From positions 48,165,227-48,229,226 of the forward strand of contig OU744732.1 in assembly GCA_916613615.1 (NCBI GenBank): a stretch of 64,000 nt of DNA. Direction: 5' to 3'. Of the stretch, positions 34,919-48,018 are shown piece after piece. Within the stretch, counting starts at the first letter, position 1; every line of letters begins with the position of its first letter. A model generated the notes under the pieces. That model saw only the letters and a list, made by a program, of their open reading frames with translations. It had not been told where the DNA came from and did no database searches. Source of the stretch: Steromphala cineraria (taxonomy: Eukaryota; Mollusca; Gastropoda; Trochida; Trochidae). The translations under genes were made by a program, and so were the position numbers.

Positions 34919-35190
34919 TAAATAATAGTACGTTTTTGAGTAAACGTCATTATTTGTACTTACTGTCGACGACTCACCAATCTTTATTTCCCACTCTTGC
35001 CTCCCCTCCTGCGAGTAGGTTCGCTCTAGCTTTCACTGGCTCCCTGTAGTTGGGATGAGGTTTGGTCACGTGACCATAGGTGGCGCGGCGGGGATGAGCA
35101 GGTAACTCCCGTATTGTTTTCTCTGTGTTTTCGGTGAGTCGTCGACGGTAAGTACAAATAATGACGTTTACTCAAAAACGTACTATTTAA
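34919..35190. repeat. 60-bp inverted repeat pair at the 3' side of the DIRS-like element
   Basis: 34919-34979 reads through TAGTACGTTTTTGAGTAAAC and ends CGACGACTCACC. 35132-35190 is its near-perfect reverse complement starting GGTGAGTCGTCGACGGTAAG. About 150 bp lie between. DIRS elements have inverted terminal repeats, so one copy is probably the element's right end. Confidence 0.7.
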
Positions 35191-35329
35191 TCAATAAATT
35201 ATGTAGCAAGCCTTCAAAGCAAAACTACTAAATGATCAAAACAACTACTTTTGGAATAAAGTAGAACTTTAAGTTGAATATGAATGTGAAAAGATATAAC
35301 GATTTTGATTAGACCCTGCGACTGGAAGG

Positions 35330-35775
35330 TTTGCTGTTTCGCAATTTCGCAGTTTTGCAATTTCGCAGTTTCGCCTTTTCTCCTTTTTCGCAGTTTGGCC
35401 TTTTCGCCTTTTCGCAGTTTCGCCTTTTCGCACTTTCGCTTTTCCGCTCTTTCACAATTTCGCGATTTCGGTCATTTGCACTTTCGCTTCGTTCACGTTT
35501 CGCGATTTTGTTTTTCGTTTCTACCATGTTTCGCGATTTTGTTTTTCGTTTCTACCATGTTTCGCGATTTTGTTTTTCGTTTCTACCATGTTTCGCGATT
35601 TCCATTTTTCGTTTCTACCATGCTTCCCGATTTCGCGATTTCGCTTCTCGCACCTGTCGTAATTTCGCGATTTCGTTTACATGTTTCGCAATTTTGTGTA
35701 CCTTTTTCTTGATTTCGCTTTGTGTCCTTTTTTTCGCCATTTCGAGGTTTAGTTTTCGCGATTTCGCGATTTTGT
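35330..35775 (+). repeat. TTTCGC-type minisatellite
   Basis: Short T-rich units with TTTCGC every 9-11 bases (TTTCGCAGTTTCGCC, TTCGCGATTTCG). They include a 31-bp unit, TTTCGCGATTTTG then TTTTTCGTTTCTACCATG, repeated three to four times at about 35510-35620. Open frames across it (FAFSPFRSF) reflect composition, not a protein. Confidence 0.7.
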
Positions 35776-35814
35776 GTTGATCTTTAACGCGAAATAAAAA
35801 TGCCCCCTCTCGGC

Positions 35815-36310
35815 CATCATAGTTCCTAGTTGTGCCTTTTGTATATTTTGGTCAGATGGTCTCGTTGTTTTTTTAGATTTTTGACTTCTTTGTTGGAGAA
35901 GTGACTGTTAGAGGAAATCCTTTTGTTCTGCTCTGAACTCGAATGCTTTATGTTCAAATGCCGCGAAACTTTATATATGTTATCCCTACAGTCCTTAGAT
36001 GTGCCTTTTGTATATTTCGGTCAGATGCCAAAATCATTATTTTAGATTTTCAACTTCTTAATTGTAGAAGTGACTCTTTGAGGAAGTCATTTTCGTTCCG
36101 CTCATAACTCTGATACTATTTCTTTCAATGTGATAAAACTGTAATTATGTAATGGCTATGGTCCCTTGATATGCCTTTTGTATATTTCAGTCAGACCACT
36201 CTCATTATTATTTTAAGATTTCGATTTCTTTCTTGTAAAAGTGACTCTTTGAGGAAGTCAGTTTTGTTCCGCTCTTAACTCTAATATTATTTGTTCAGAT
36301 GAGCCATTTG
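35815..36310 (+). repeat. 170-bp tandem array (right part)
   Basis: Units with TTTGTTCTGCTCTGAACTCG-type phrases start at 35922, 36092 and 36263 (170-171 bp apart). They hold GTGCCTTTTGTATATTTCGG and TTGTAGAAGTGACT. They continue the array interrupted at 31645. Confidence 0.7.
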
Positions 36311-36409
36311 ATGTACTCTCAGTATTTTTTTATGGTTAACTTCTTTCTTATGATACAGTAACATTGAAAGGACATTGAAGATTTTATTAATACAATAGTG
36401 ACTACCGTA

Positions 36410-37453
36410 TACCGTGAAATTTTCGTGGTTGGTAATTTTCGTGGTTTTCGTGGGTAGAGCTTGAACCACGAAATTTTCCATACCACGAAAATTTCCCGAT
36501 AAATTTCATTAAAAATATCTTCACCACTCTCTATACGACCTATCTAACTATTTTCGGAATAGCGCATGCACAGATGTAAGTGCTATTCGCTGACAACTGC
36601 TAAAATCGAGCTCTAATTTAGTTTGTCGCTTATTTAAGGTTGTAAATATATACTTTGGTAACTTTACTTAATATGTAGCCAAGTGTGATTAACACTCCTC
36701 ATTGTATACAAATGAAGTTCTACCATCTATTTCTAAATGAACACTTGTTCACAACTTAATTATAGCAGAGCTTAACACGTGTCACAACACTATGCATCCG
36801 GTCGTAGTTCATGTTCAACAGAGTGTGACAAAGACAAAGAAGCATGCTGTTTTCACACAAATGAATAAAAACTAGATTTCACATTCACATATCAACTGAA
36901 ATATTTAATCTGGTTCATCAACGCTCTTCTTCAGCCACGCTACGAGACTTATTTTGCTAACGCTGTATGGATTAAAATGCAATACTGTTTTATATACGTG
37001 TAGGTAAAGCGTCAGTGTTAGTTGTCAAATCAAAAAATGACAGTGAGCAAAGTATTTCTTTATTGAAACATTGAGTTAAAATTGTAATCTTTGAAACAAG
37101 CCGCTAAATGTGATTCGTTTCTTCGCCCAATAAACGTTGAACAAACACGATCGTTTTATCAATGATATCAAAAACATTTCGACTAATGACTACTGACCCT
37201 ACTAATCCCATTGTAGTAAGTTGTTTGGAAAGCATAGCGGTGTCAACAGACAGTTGAACATCAACACGTTTACACGTGGAACATAAACACACGATTTCAA
37301 AATTGTTTTGTTATTTGGATAACTTGAACCACGAAAATAAGAATCCAGGAAAATGTAATTTATTGACAACGTCTGAACCACGACAATAAAAATCCACGAA
37401 AGGTCTTTGAGTCCTAAACCACGAAAATTTCCAACCACGAAAATTTCCCGGTA
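36410..37453. mobile_element. TIR element with TACCGTGAAATTTTCGTGG ends
   Basis: The left end TACCGTGAAATTTTCGTGGT and the reverse complement of the right end TACCGGGAAATTTTCGTGGT match for about 35 bp. Length is about 1,044 bp. TA lies next to both ends, so a TA target duplication is possible. A mini-palindrome within the left end (36410-36502) also terminates in CCACGAAAATTTCCCG. No transposase. Confidence 0.6.
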
Positions 37454-38104
37454 TATCATTCATATTCATGTTTTCCCTTATGTTTCTTATGTTTGAATGT
37501 TGACAAATGATGCCATTAAAGGGGTAGGAGCACATATTAGGGGGGATATAGGGTGATGACAGGAAATATGAAAGTTAATGGTTCCAATTGAAAGACAATA
37601 TATTTAAACTAAATGGAGCAGTAATAATTCAAACATATAACGTAAAGTTTAGCCATGCGATTCCTTTTTCCTAGCGATTTTATGTGAATCTTATACTCTG
37701 TCCGCTGACAATAATGGATAATTGGCCAGTGTAATGAGATTTTTGACGCTGTCAAAATAATACATTTATAATAACAATTATTAGTGAAAATTTCAAAATA
37801 TAAAATAATCCCCAAAACAAGCTACTGCCCCTTTAAAGATTCTATTGTATTGAATTTTGCATTTTTTTCTTGACAATGCACAATGGCTTCTAAAAATTAT
37901 AGATAACAATAAGTGAACTATAATAGGTATCTTCATGTATAATATGTTTTTTTTCGTAGATTTAACTCAAGTTTACCTTTCAGGTAATAGTAAGCCAAAT
38001 TCTGTCTAACGCAGAATGGGAGTTGTCCAGCCAGAAAATGATATATAAATGAGATTTGATTTGCATATATACATACCTTAACGACTTACTTTTTGTTTCA
38101 ACAG
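37454..38104. other. Non-coding DNA upstream of the 38.1-kb exon (intron or 5' flank)
   Basis: It ends in a pyrimidine-rich acceptor, TTTTTGTTTCAACAG, at 38104. Nothing else was recognised. Confidence 0.45.
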
Positions 38105-38145
38105 GACATCTTTGGTAAACATGGGAAGCGGTATAAGTCGAGAAG
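38105..38145 (+). CDS. Candidate first coding exon, MGSGISRE start
   Basis: A 41-base exon lies between a good acceptor (TTTTTGTTTCAACAG, ending 38104) and a consensus donor (AAG|GTAAGTAA, from 38146). The ATG at 38121 has a favourable context (A at -3, G at +4). It encodes MGSGISRE plus one base, so the exon ends in phase 1. The acceptor implies an upstream 5'UTR exon. MGSGxS fits the N-myristoylation consensus (Gly2, Ser6), so the protein would be membrane-anchored. The next matching exon is the 17-base one at 61311, giving MGSGISREELERKI. The protein family is not identified because the rest lies beyond the window. A repeat array starts 26 bp after the exon. Confidence 0.55.
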
Positions 38146-39841
38146 GTAAGTAATTTTTAATTTCATTTATAACTAGGATTGACGCGTCAATACTTAGGTC
38201 TTCAAGACTCCTGTTTGACCTTCACACAGTGTTTGACCTTCACATGACTTTTTGTCTAAGAGGTAAACAGTAACTAATACATTATAAAAATGACCAAATG
38301 CCACTTGATATTCAGTGTTAAAGACTTTTCAGAAACATTCACCATGGTGACCAATGTCAGCTATGACATCCTTCTTCAGAGAATATCATTCCTTGAAGCA
38401 GAAAAAAGTTTGGTTGAATTATCTATCACCGTTTTCCAGTAACATGTGATTAAAGGCTGTAATGTAAAGTTGACTGTTTCAGACCCCTGTATAATGTAAT
38501 GAAACCTAACACTTTTACTATTGATATTTTACTGATAAGGTATATCAGAAACAATGTTGGTCTTGTTTATCAACATACAAAGATGTTTGTTTTGTTTTGA
38601 TAACTTAAATAGTAAGGGAGTAATGAACTATGGAACTTTATTGAAAACACTGAAATGTGAAGATTTTTAGACCTCTACTCCATGTTGGTTCCTCTAGCTC
38701 CTTAACTATGAAAATTATTATGATAAAGTGCAACATGGCAAAAGTTGTGTTTGGAATAGCGCATGTAAAAATACAACCAATTTAAAGATATCTTTCTTAA
38801 TACAGAAACTGTGGAACTTTGAAATGTGCCAAAAATGAGGATTTTCCAGAAATCGCAATATTCAAGGACAGGTCATGGACAGAAAAAAAATTATCATGAG
38901 TTGTTGATATTTTTTTCTGTTTACTCATTACATCTGCTTCACAAAACATCAACGATAAAATTTCTATCTGTAACAGTTTTGGAACTAAAATTCTCAAAGT
39001 AAAATATCCCTCGAAAAATGTTGAAATCATCGAAAAATGTAAAAAAACTCTTTATGTCCACATATTTCCTTAAATATCAACTTTTATATGATAATGATCT
39101 GTAGTGAATTTGTTCAACTATCATTGTAGAACAGAATGCAATAAACAGATCTTTTAAATTACATTTCCTAACAGAGAAGTGCCCCTTTGAACTTGACGCA
39201 GAAAAATCTTTTTTTTCAAAAGTTCATTTTTGAAATTGATGTAGCTCTAAAACCGCTCAAAATAGAGGGCAGGTTTGGGGGATTACTTTTTGTAGCGTTC
39301 ATCTGGCTTTAAAATGAGCTATAGCATGCATCTGTATCTATTGTAGTTAGTGACAAGAAGAATTTCAAAGACGCGTACCGTCAAAACTGTGAAATTTCAC
39401 AAAATTAACAGTTTTTCTAAAATAGCAAAAAATCTATTTATACGGCCGAAAACCGCTTAGGGTGCAATCGATGGGGAATGTTGTTGCCCACATTTTGGTG
39501 AAAGTTTTATGAAATTATCTCCCATTGTTACCGAGAAATCGAGGTTTGAAGTTTTTTCGTTTAAGGGGAGATAACTCGAAAACAAAATCGAAATTCAAAA
39601 ATCGGGCTCGTACAAAACGAGTTCAGGATAGGGCCTACAATCCCTGAAAATTTCATGAAATTCTGCTAGATCGTCTGTTCAGAATCTTTGCCACAAAAAA
39701 AGTGCAAATAATAAAAATAATAACTAGGATTGACGCGTCAATACTTAGGTCTTCAAGACTTCCTGTCTGACCTTCACACAGTGTTTGACCTTCACATGAC
39801 TTTTTGTCTAAGAGGTAAAGAGTAACTAATACATTATCAAA

Positions 39842-40072
39842 ATGACCAAATTCCACTTGATATTCAGTGTTAAAGACTTTTCAGAAAAATTCATCATGGT
39901 GGCGAATGTCAGCTATGACGTCATTCTTCAGAGAATATTATTCCCAGAAGCGGAAAAAATTTTGGTTGAATTAGCTATCACCGTTTTCCAGATACATGTG
40001 ATTAAAGGCTGTAATCTAAAGTTGACTGTTTCAGACCCCTGTATAATCACAATATTGAAGGACCGGTCCTAG
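39842..40072 (+). other. Small recurrent reading frame within array units (76 codons in unit 2)
   Basis: Unit 2 encodes a frame starting MTKFHLIFSVKDFSEKFIMV. Unit 3 has the same with changes at 41036-41245, unit 6 a shorter one from 45582, and units 1, 4 and 5 break it by stops or frameshifts. Most differences between intact copies change the amino acid, which argues against constraint. It has no recognised domain. It is recorded because it recurs at the same place in each unit, about 120 bp after the palindrome. It is probably non-coding. Confidence 0.2.
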
Positions 40073-43000
40073 ACAGGAAAAAAATTATCATGACTTATTG
40101 ATATTTTTTTCTGTCTACTGATCACATCTGCTTCACAAAACATCAACGATAAAATTTCTATCCCTAACAGTTTTAAAACTAAAATTCTCCAAGTAAAATA
40201 ACCCTCGAAAAATGTTAATATCGCCGAAAAATGTAAAAAATCTCTTTATGTCCACATATTTCCTTTAATATCGACGTTTATATAACATTGACCTGTAGTG
40301 AACTTGTTTATCTATCATTGTAGAACAGAATGCATGAAACAGATTTCATTTTTGACATTTCCTAACAGAGTTTTGCCCCTTTGAACGTGACGCTTTAAAA
40401 TCCGGTTTTTCAAAAGATGGTTTTTGAAAGTGCTGTAGCTCAAAAACCGCTGAAAATAGATGCCTTAAAGGGGGCTATCGATTAAACAGCATTCATTCAG
40501 CTTTAAAATGAGATATGGCATGCATCTGTATGTATTGCCGTTAGTGAGGAGAAGATTTTCAAAGACGCGTACCGTCAGAACCACGAAATTTCCTTAAAAA
40601 ATCAGTTTTTCGAAAATAGAAAAAAATCTATTTATACGGCCGAAAACCGCTATGGGCTTAATCGATGGGGAATGTTGTTGCTCACATTTTGGTGAAAGTT
40701 CTATGCAATTATCTCCCATAGTTACCGAGAAATCGAGGTTTGATGTTTTTTCGTTTAAGGGGAGATAACTCGAAAACCATATGGAAATTCAAAAATCGGG
40801 CTCGACACAAAACGAGTTCACAATAAGGGCTACAATCCCTGAAAATTTCATGAAATTCTGCTTGACCGTCTCTTCAGAATATTTGCCACAAAAAAAGTGC
40901 AAATAATAAAAATAATAACTAGGATTGACGCGTCAATACTTAGGTCTTCAAGACTCCTGTTTGACCTTCACACAGTGTTTGACCTTCACATGACTTTTTG
41001 TCTAAGAGGTAAACAGTAACTAATACATTATGAAAATGACCAAATTTCACATGATATTCAGTGTTAAAGACTTTTCAGAAAAATTCACCATGGTGACCAA
41101 TGTCAGCTATGACATCATTCTTCAGAGAATATCATTCTTAGAAGCAGAAAAAAATTTGGTTGAATTATCTCTCACCGTTTTGCAGTTACATGTGATTAAA
41201 GGCTGTAATGTAAAGTTGACTGTTTCAGACCCCTGTATAATGTAATGAAACCTAACACTTTTACTATTGATATTTTACTGATAAGGTATATCCGAAACAA
41301 TGTTGGTCTTGTTTATCCATATACAAAGATGTTAGATTTGTTTTGATAACTTAAATAGTAAGGGAGTAATGAACTTTGGAACTTTATTGAAAACACTGGA
41401 ATGTGAAGATTTTTAGACCCCTACTCCATGTTGATCCTTCTATCTCCTTAACTATGAACATTTTTGTGATAAAGTACAACATAGCAAAAGTTGTGCTTGG
41501 AATAGAGCATGTTAAAATACAATCAATTTAAAGATATCTTTCTTAATAAAGAAACTGTTCCAAAAATGAGGATTTTCCAAAAATCGCAATATTCAAGGAC
41601 AGGTCATGGACAGAAAAAAAATTATCATGACTTGTTGATATTTTTCCTGTCTACTCATTACATCTGATTTACAAAGCATCAAAAATTTAATTTCTATCTG
41701 TAACAGTTTTGGAACTAAAATTCTCAAAGTGAAGTAACCCGCGAAAAATGTTGAAATTGCCAAAAAATGTAAAAATCATGTTTATGTTCATATAGCTCCT
41801 TTAATATCAACTTTTATATAATAATGATCTGTAGTGATTTTGTTTAACAATCATCGTCAAAGAGAATGCATCAAACAGATTTCTTATTTGATATTTCCTT
41901 ACAGAGTAATGTCCCTTTGAACGTAACACGAAAAATGACCCTTCAAAAAGATGTCGAATTTCAAGGGCAGATAACTCGAGTCACAGGTCGAAATTAAAAA
42001 ATCGCTTAGATAAATTTTTCACACACTCATTCAGCTTTCGAACGAGCTATCACACTAGTCTGTAGGTATTGCCGTTTGTGAGAAGAAGATTTTCAAAGAC
42101 ACTCACCGTCAGAACAGCGAAATTTCAGAAAATTGTCAGTTTTTCGAAAATAGAAAAAAATCTATTTATACGGCCGAAAACGGCATAGAATGCATTCGAT
42201 GGGAAATGTTGTTGTCCACATTTTGGTGAAAGTTTTATGAAATTACCTCCCATAGTAACCGAGAAATCATGGTTTGAAGTTTTTTCCTTAAAGGGGAGAT
42301 AACTCGAAACCAAAATCGAAATTCAAAAATCGGGCTGCACACAAAACGAGTTCATAATGCGGGCTATCATTCCTGAAAATTTCATGAAATTTGTTCGAAT
42401 CGTTTCTTCAGAATATTTGCCACAAAAAACGTGCAAATAATAAAAATAATAATAAAAACACGGATAATAACAATAGGTCTTCAGACGTAGTCTTGAAGAC
42501 CTAACTAGGATTGACGCGTCAATACTTAGGTCTTCAAGATTCCTCTTTGACCTTCACAAAGTGTTTGACCTTCACATGACTTTTTGTCTAAGAGGTAAAC
42601 AGTAGCTAATAAATTATCAAAATGACCAAATTCCACTTGATGTTCAGTGTTAAAGACTTTTTATAAAAATTCATCATGGTGGCTTATGTCAACTATGACA
42701 CCATTCTTCAGAGAATATTATTCCTAGTAGCAGAAACAAATTTGGTTAAATTATCTCTCACCGTTTTCGAGATACATGTGATTTAACGTTGTAATGTAAA
42801 GAAAACACTTAAATTTTAAGATTTTTTTACCCCTACTCCATGTTGGTCCTTCTATCTCCTTAACTATCAACATTTTTATGATAAAGTACACCATAGCAAA
42901 AGTTGTGCTTGGAATGACGCATGTGAAAATACAATCAATTTTATGATATCTTTCTTAATAAAGAAACTGTGGAACCTTGAAATGTGCTAAAAATGAGGAT

Positions 43001-46000
43001 TTTCCAAAAATCGCAATTTTCAAGGACAGGTCATGGACAGAAAAAAATTTATCATGACATGTTGATATTTTTTTCTATCTACTCATTACATCTGCTTCAC
43101 AAAACATCAATGATAAAATTTCTATCTGTAACACTTTTGGAACTAAAATTCTCAAAGTAAAATAACCCTCGAAAACTGTTGAAATCATCGAAAAATGTAA
43201 AAAATCTTTTTATGTGCACATATTTCCTTTAATATCAACTTTTATATGATAATGATCTGTAGTGAGTTTGTTCAACTATCATTGTATAACAGAATGCAAA
43301 AAACAGATCTTTGCAATTACATTTCCTAACAGAGTAGTGCCCCTTTGAACGTGACGCAGAAAAATATTTTTTTTCAAAAGTTCATTTTTGAAATTGCTGT
43401 AGCTCAAAAACCGCTCAAAATAGAGGTTTGGGGGATTACTTTTTGCAGCGTTCTTCTGGCTTTAAAATGAGCTATAGCATGCGTCTGTATGTATTGTAGT
43501 TAGTGAGGAGAAGACTTTCAAAGACGCGTACCGTCAAAACTGTGAAATTTCACAAAATGAACAGTTTTTCTAAAATAGCAAAAAACCTATTTATACGGCC
43601 GAAAACCGCTTAGGGTGCAATCGATGGGGAATAATGTTGCCCACATTTTGGTGAAAGTTTTATGAAATTATCTCCCATTGTAACCGAGAAATTGAGGTTT
43701 GAATTTTTTTCGTTTAAGGGGAGATAACTCAAAAACAAAATCGAAATTCAAAAATCAGGCTCGTACAAAACGAGTTCAGGATAGGGCCTACAATCCCTGA
43801 AAATTTCATGAAATTCTGCTGGATCGTCTGTTCAGAATCTTTGCCACAAAAAAAGTGCAAATAATAAAAATAATAATAAGAAAAACAAAGATAATAACAA
43901 TAGGTCTTCAGACGTAGTCTTGAAGACCTAACTAGGATTGACGCGTCAATACTTAGGTCTTCAAGACTTCTGTTTGACCTTCACACCGTGTTTGACCCTC
44001 ACATCACTTTTTATCTAAGAGGTTAACAGTAACTAATACATTATCAAAATGAGCAAATTCCACTTGATATTCAGTGTTAAAGACTTTTCCGAAAATTGAT
44101 CATGGTGGCCAATATCAGCTATGACATCATTCTTCAGAGAATATTATTCCTAGAAGCAGAAAAAAATTTGGTTGAATTATCTGTCACCGTTTTCGAGATA
44201 CATGTGATTTAACGCTGTAATGTAAAGTTGACTGTTTCAGAACCCTGTATATTGTAATTAAACCTTACACTTTAACTATTGGTATTTTACTGATGAGGTA
44301 TATTAGAAACAATGTTGGTCTCGTTTATCCACATACAAATATGTATGTTTTGTTTTGATAACCTAAATAGTAATGGAGCAATGAATTTTGGAACTTTATT
44401 GAAAACACTTAAATTTGAAGATTTTTAGACCCCTACTCCATGTTGGTCCTTCTAGCTCCTTAAATATCAACATTTTTATGATAAAGTACAACATAGCAAA
44501 AGTTGTGCTTGGAATAGCGCATGCGAAAATACAATCGATTTAAAGATATCTTTCTTAATAAAGAAACTGTGGAACTTTGAAATGTGCTAAAAATTAGGAT
44601 TTTCCAAAAATCGCGATATTCAGTCATGGAAAGAATTTTTTTTATCATGACTAGTTGATATTTTTTCTGTCTACTCATTACATCTGCTTCACAAAACATC
44701 AACGATAAAATTTCTATCTGTAACAGTTTTGAAACTAAAATTCTCAAAGTAAAATAACCCTCGAAAAAGTAAAAAATCGTAAAAAATGTAAAAAGGAAGT
44801 TTATGATCAATTATTTCCTTAAATATCAACTTTAATATCATAATGATCTGTACGGAATATGTTGCACAATCATTGTAGCACAGAATGCAACAAACAGATC
44901 TTTGAAAGAACATTTCCTAGCAGAGAAGTGCCCCTTTGAACTTGACGCAGAAAAATTATTTTTTTCAAAAGTTCATTTTTGAAATTGCTGTAGCTCAAAA
45001 ACCGCTCAAAATAGAGGGCAGGTTTGGGAGATTACTTTTTGTAGCGTTCATCTGGCTTTAAAATGAGCTATAGCATGCATCTGTATCTATTGTAGTTAGT
45101 GACAAGAAGAATTTCAAAGACGCTTACCGTCAAAACTGTGAAATTTCACAAAATTTACAGTTTTTTGAAAATAGACAAAAATCTATTATTACGGCCGAAA
45201 ACCGCTATGGGCTTAAGCGATGAAGAATGTTGTTGCCCACATTTTGGTGAAAGTTTTATGAAATTATCTCCCATTGTTACCGAGAAATCGAGGTTTGAAG
45301 TTTTTTCGTTTAAGGGGAGATAACTCGAAAATAAAATCGAAATTCAAAAATCGGGCTCGTACAAAACGAGTTCAGGATAGGGCCTACAATCCCTGAAAAT
45401 TTCATGAAATTCTGCTGGATCGTCTGTTCAGAATCTTTGCCACAAAAAAAGTGCAAATAATAAAAACTAGGATTGACGCGTCAATACTTAGGTCTTCAAG
45501 ACTTCTGTTTGACCTTCACACAGTGTTTGACCTTCACATGACGTTTTGTCTAAGAGGTAAACAGTAACTAATACATTATCAAAATGACCAAATTCCACTT
45601 GATATTGAGTGTTAAGGACTTTTCAGAAAAATTCATCATGGTGGCCAATGTCAGCTATGACACCATTTTTCAGAGAATATTATTCCTAGTAGCAGAAAAA
45701 AATTTGGTTGAATTATCTCTCACCGTTTTCAAGATACATGTGATTTAACGTTGTAATGTAAAGAAAACACTGAAATTTGATTATTTTTAGACCCCCACTC
45801 CATGTTGGTCCCTCTAGCTCCTTAACTATCAACATTTTTATGATAAAGTGTAACATAACAATAGTTCTGCTTGGAATATCGCATTTGCAAATACAACCAA
45901 TTGAAAGATATCTTTCTTAATAAAGAAACTGTGGAACTTTGAAATGTGCTATAAATAAGGATTTTCCAAAAATCGCAATATTCAAGGACAGGTCATGGAC

Positions 46001-46842
46001 AGAAATTCTTTTATCATGAGTTGTTGATATTTTATTCTGTCTACTCATTACATCTGCTTCACAAAACATCAACGATAAAATTTCTATCTGTAACACTTTT
46101 GGAACTAAAATTCTCAAAGTAAAATAACCCTCGAAAAATGTTGAAATCATCGAAAAATGTAAAAAACCTCTTTATGTCCACATATTTCCTTTAATATCAA
46201 CTTTTTTATGATAATGATCTGTAGTGAACTTGTTCAACTATCATTGTAGAACAGAATGCAATTTACAGATTTCTTATTTGATGTTTCCTCACAGAGAAAT
46301 GTCCCTTTGAACGTAACATGAAAAATGACCCTTCAAAAAAATGTCGAACTTCAAGGGCAGATAACTCGAGTTACAGATCGAAATTAAAAATTCGCTTAGA
46401 TAAATTTTTAACACACTCATTAAGCTTTCGAACGAGCTATCACACTAGTCTGTAGGTATTGCCGTTTGTGAGAAGAAGATTTTCAAAGACCCGCACCGTC
46501 AGAACCGCGAAATTTCAGAAAATTTTCAGTTTTTCGAAAATAGCAAAAAATCTATTTATACGGCCGAAAACAGCATAGAGTGCATTCGATGGACAATGTT
46601 GTTGCCCACATTTTGGTGAAAGTTTTGTGAAATTATCTTCCATAGTTACCGAGAAATCGAGGTTTGAAGTTTTTCCTTTAAGGGGAGATAACTCGAAAAC
46701 AAAATCGAAATTCAACAATCGGGCTCGACACAAAACGAGTTCATGATATGGGCTACAATCCCTGAAAATTTCATGAAATTCTGCTGGACCATCTCTTCAG
46801 AATCTTTGCCACAAAAAACGTGCAAATAATAAAAATAATAAT

Positions 46843-48010
46843 AACTAGGACTGCCGCGGCAGTACTTAGGTCTTCAAGATTCCTGTTTGACCTTCACATA
46901 CTGTTTGACCTTCACATGGCTTTTTGTCTAAGAGGTAAACAGTTACTACTACATTATCAAAATTACCATATTTCACTTGATATTCAACGTTTAAACCTTT
47001 ACAGAAAATTCAACATGGCTGCAAACATTAATCATCTCAGGTTATACAGTCTTGTTGCTGCCTGATGATAGATAAAACATTGCCTAGTGTTTTATTGCCA
47101 TAAAGTACAGTTTTTCAATCATAAATGTATCATAATCATTCAAAACGAAAGTAGGATTGACCACATTTAAATGCTCCGAATTTCAATGTTAATGTTTCAT
47201 CTAATTTTAATGAGATTTATCCAAGATTGTATGGTCTTTTATCTTTCATTTGATATATAGAACAAGTATTTATCATGTGTTGTTGGTTTACAAGAGTTTT
47301 TCAAACATACCCACCAAAACACCCGTTTTCCAAAATGCAAAGTTTGCTCCTTCTTCGTGACCGGAAGTGACTGTTCGCGAGCGATTTTATTCTTTTATCT
47401 TAAAGACCTTGCTAATGTCTAACTGTCATGCAAAAATCATTGAATTCTAAGGTTTTGTTTTTGAGTTATCTGCCCTTGAAGTTTGCGATTTTGAGATTTT
47501 GGTCAACTTTGAAAGGTCACAGCACAAAAAGTATTAATGTTAGCAAAATTCCAGTTAAAAACTTTTGTGTACAATACTTCAGCTACATTGAGTATGACTT
47601 TCAGCTCTCTAGTGCAAGTATCTTCAGAGAAGAAGATTGTCAAAGGCGGGTGGGGTCGGAAACGGTCGAAAATGCACTTAAAGCAAGATGGCGGCCAAAT
47701 CACCTGACCTACGAATTTGTCCTGATTCACTTTTTTTCATCATTTTTCATTGCGCTTCTTATAAAAACAATTTCAAGTCTCTAAGTGCATTTTGAAAAAA
47801 AAATCAATGTTAAATTTTCGATTTTGGATTCGACCTGGACCTTTAATGTATGGGTCGATTTTGCCCAAAAGCTTAGCATGTCGATTCCAGGGTAAGGGGT
47901 ATCTGCATGTCAAGTTTGGTAGAATTTGGAGTAGCCGTTTGGGCTGTAGCTCTGTCACAAAAAAAGTACAAATAATAATAATAGAGGAAAAGAACTTGAA
48001 GAAATCGGAT
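46843..48010 (+). repeat. Variant seventh unit of the array
   Basis: Opens AACTAGGACTGCCGCGGCAG, so the palindrome is ACTGCCGCGGCAGT instead of ATTGACGCGTCAAT. The body differs strongly from the other units, with TGACTGTTCGCGAGCGATTT and AAGATGGCGGCCAAATCACC. A reverse-oriented relative is at 53.1-54.7 kb. Confidence 0.7.
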
Positions 48011-48018
48011 AATAACAA

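Larger units (their letters stand above)
31645..35220 (+). mobile_element. DIRS/Ngaro-like tyrosine-recombinase retroelement, decayed
   Basis: A GC-rich block in AT-rich DNA with, in order, a Gag-like region, a partial reverse transcriptase/RNase H region, a tyrosine recombinase and an inverted-repeat 3' zone. It lies inside the 170-bp tandem array. Counting from the 170-bp phase, about 4.18 kb of foreign sequence (including the adjacent TTTCGC minisatellite) separates the two halves of one unit. No methyltransferase-like domain was seen between RNase H and recombinase. Multiple frameshifts and an internal deletion make it inactive. Confidence 0.75.

Noticed and set aside
35305..35780. Frames of 135 and 149 codons rich in Phe, Ser and Arg
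   Set aside because: They come from the TTTCGC minisatellite, are open in several frames and have no domain.
44460..44913. Minus-strand frames in array units (also at 38797 and 45917)
   Set aside because: They recur only because the repeat unit recurs, and their frame is broken in most units.
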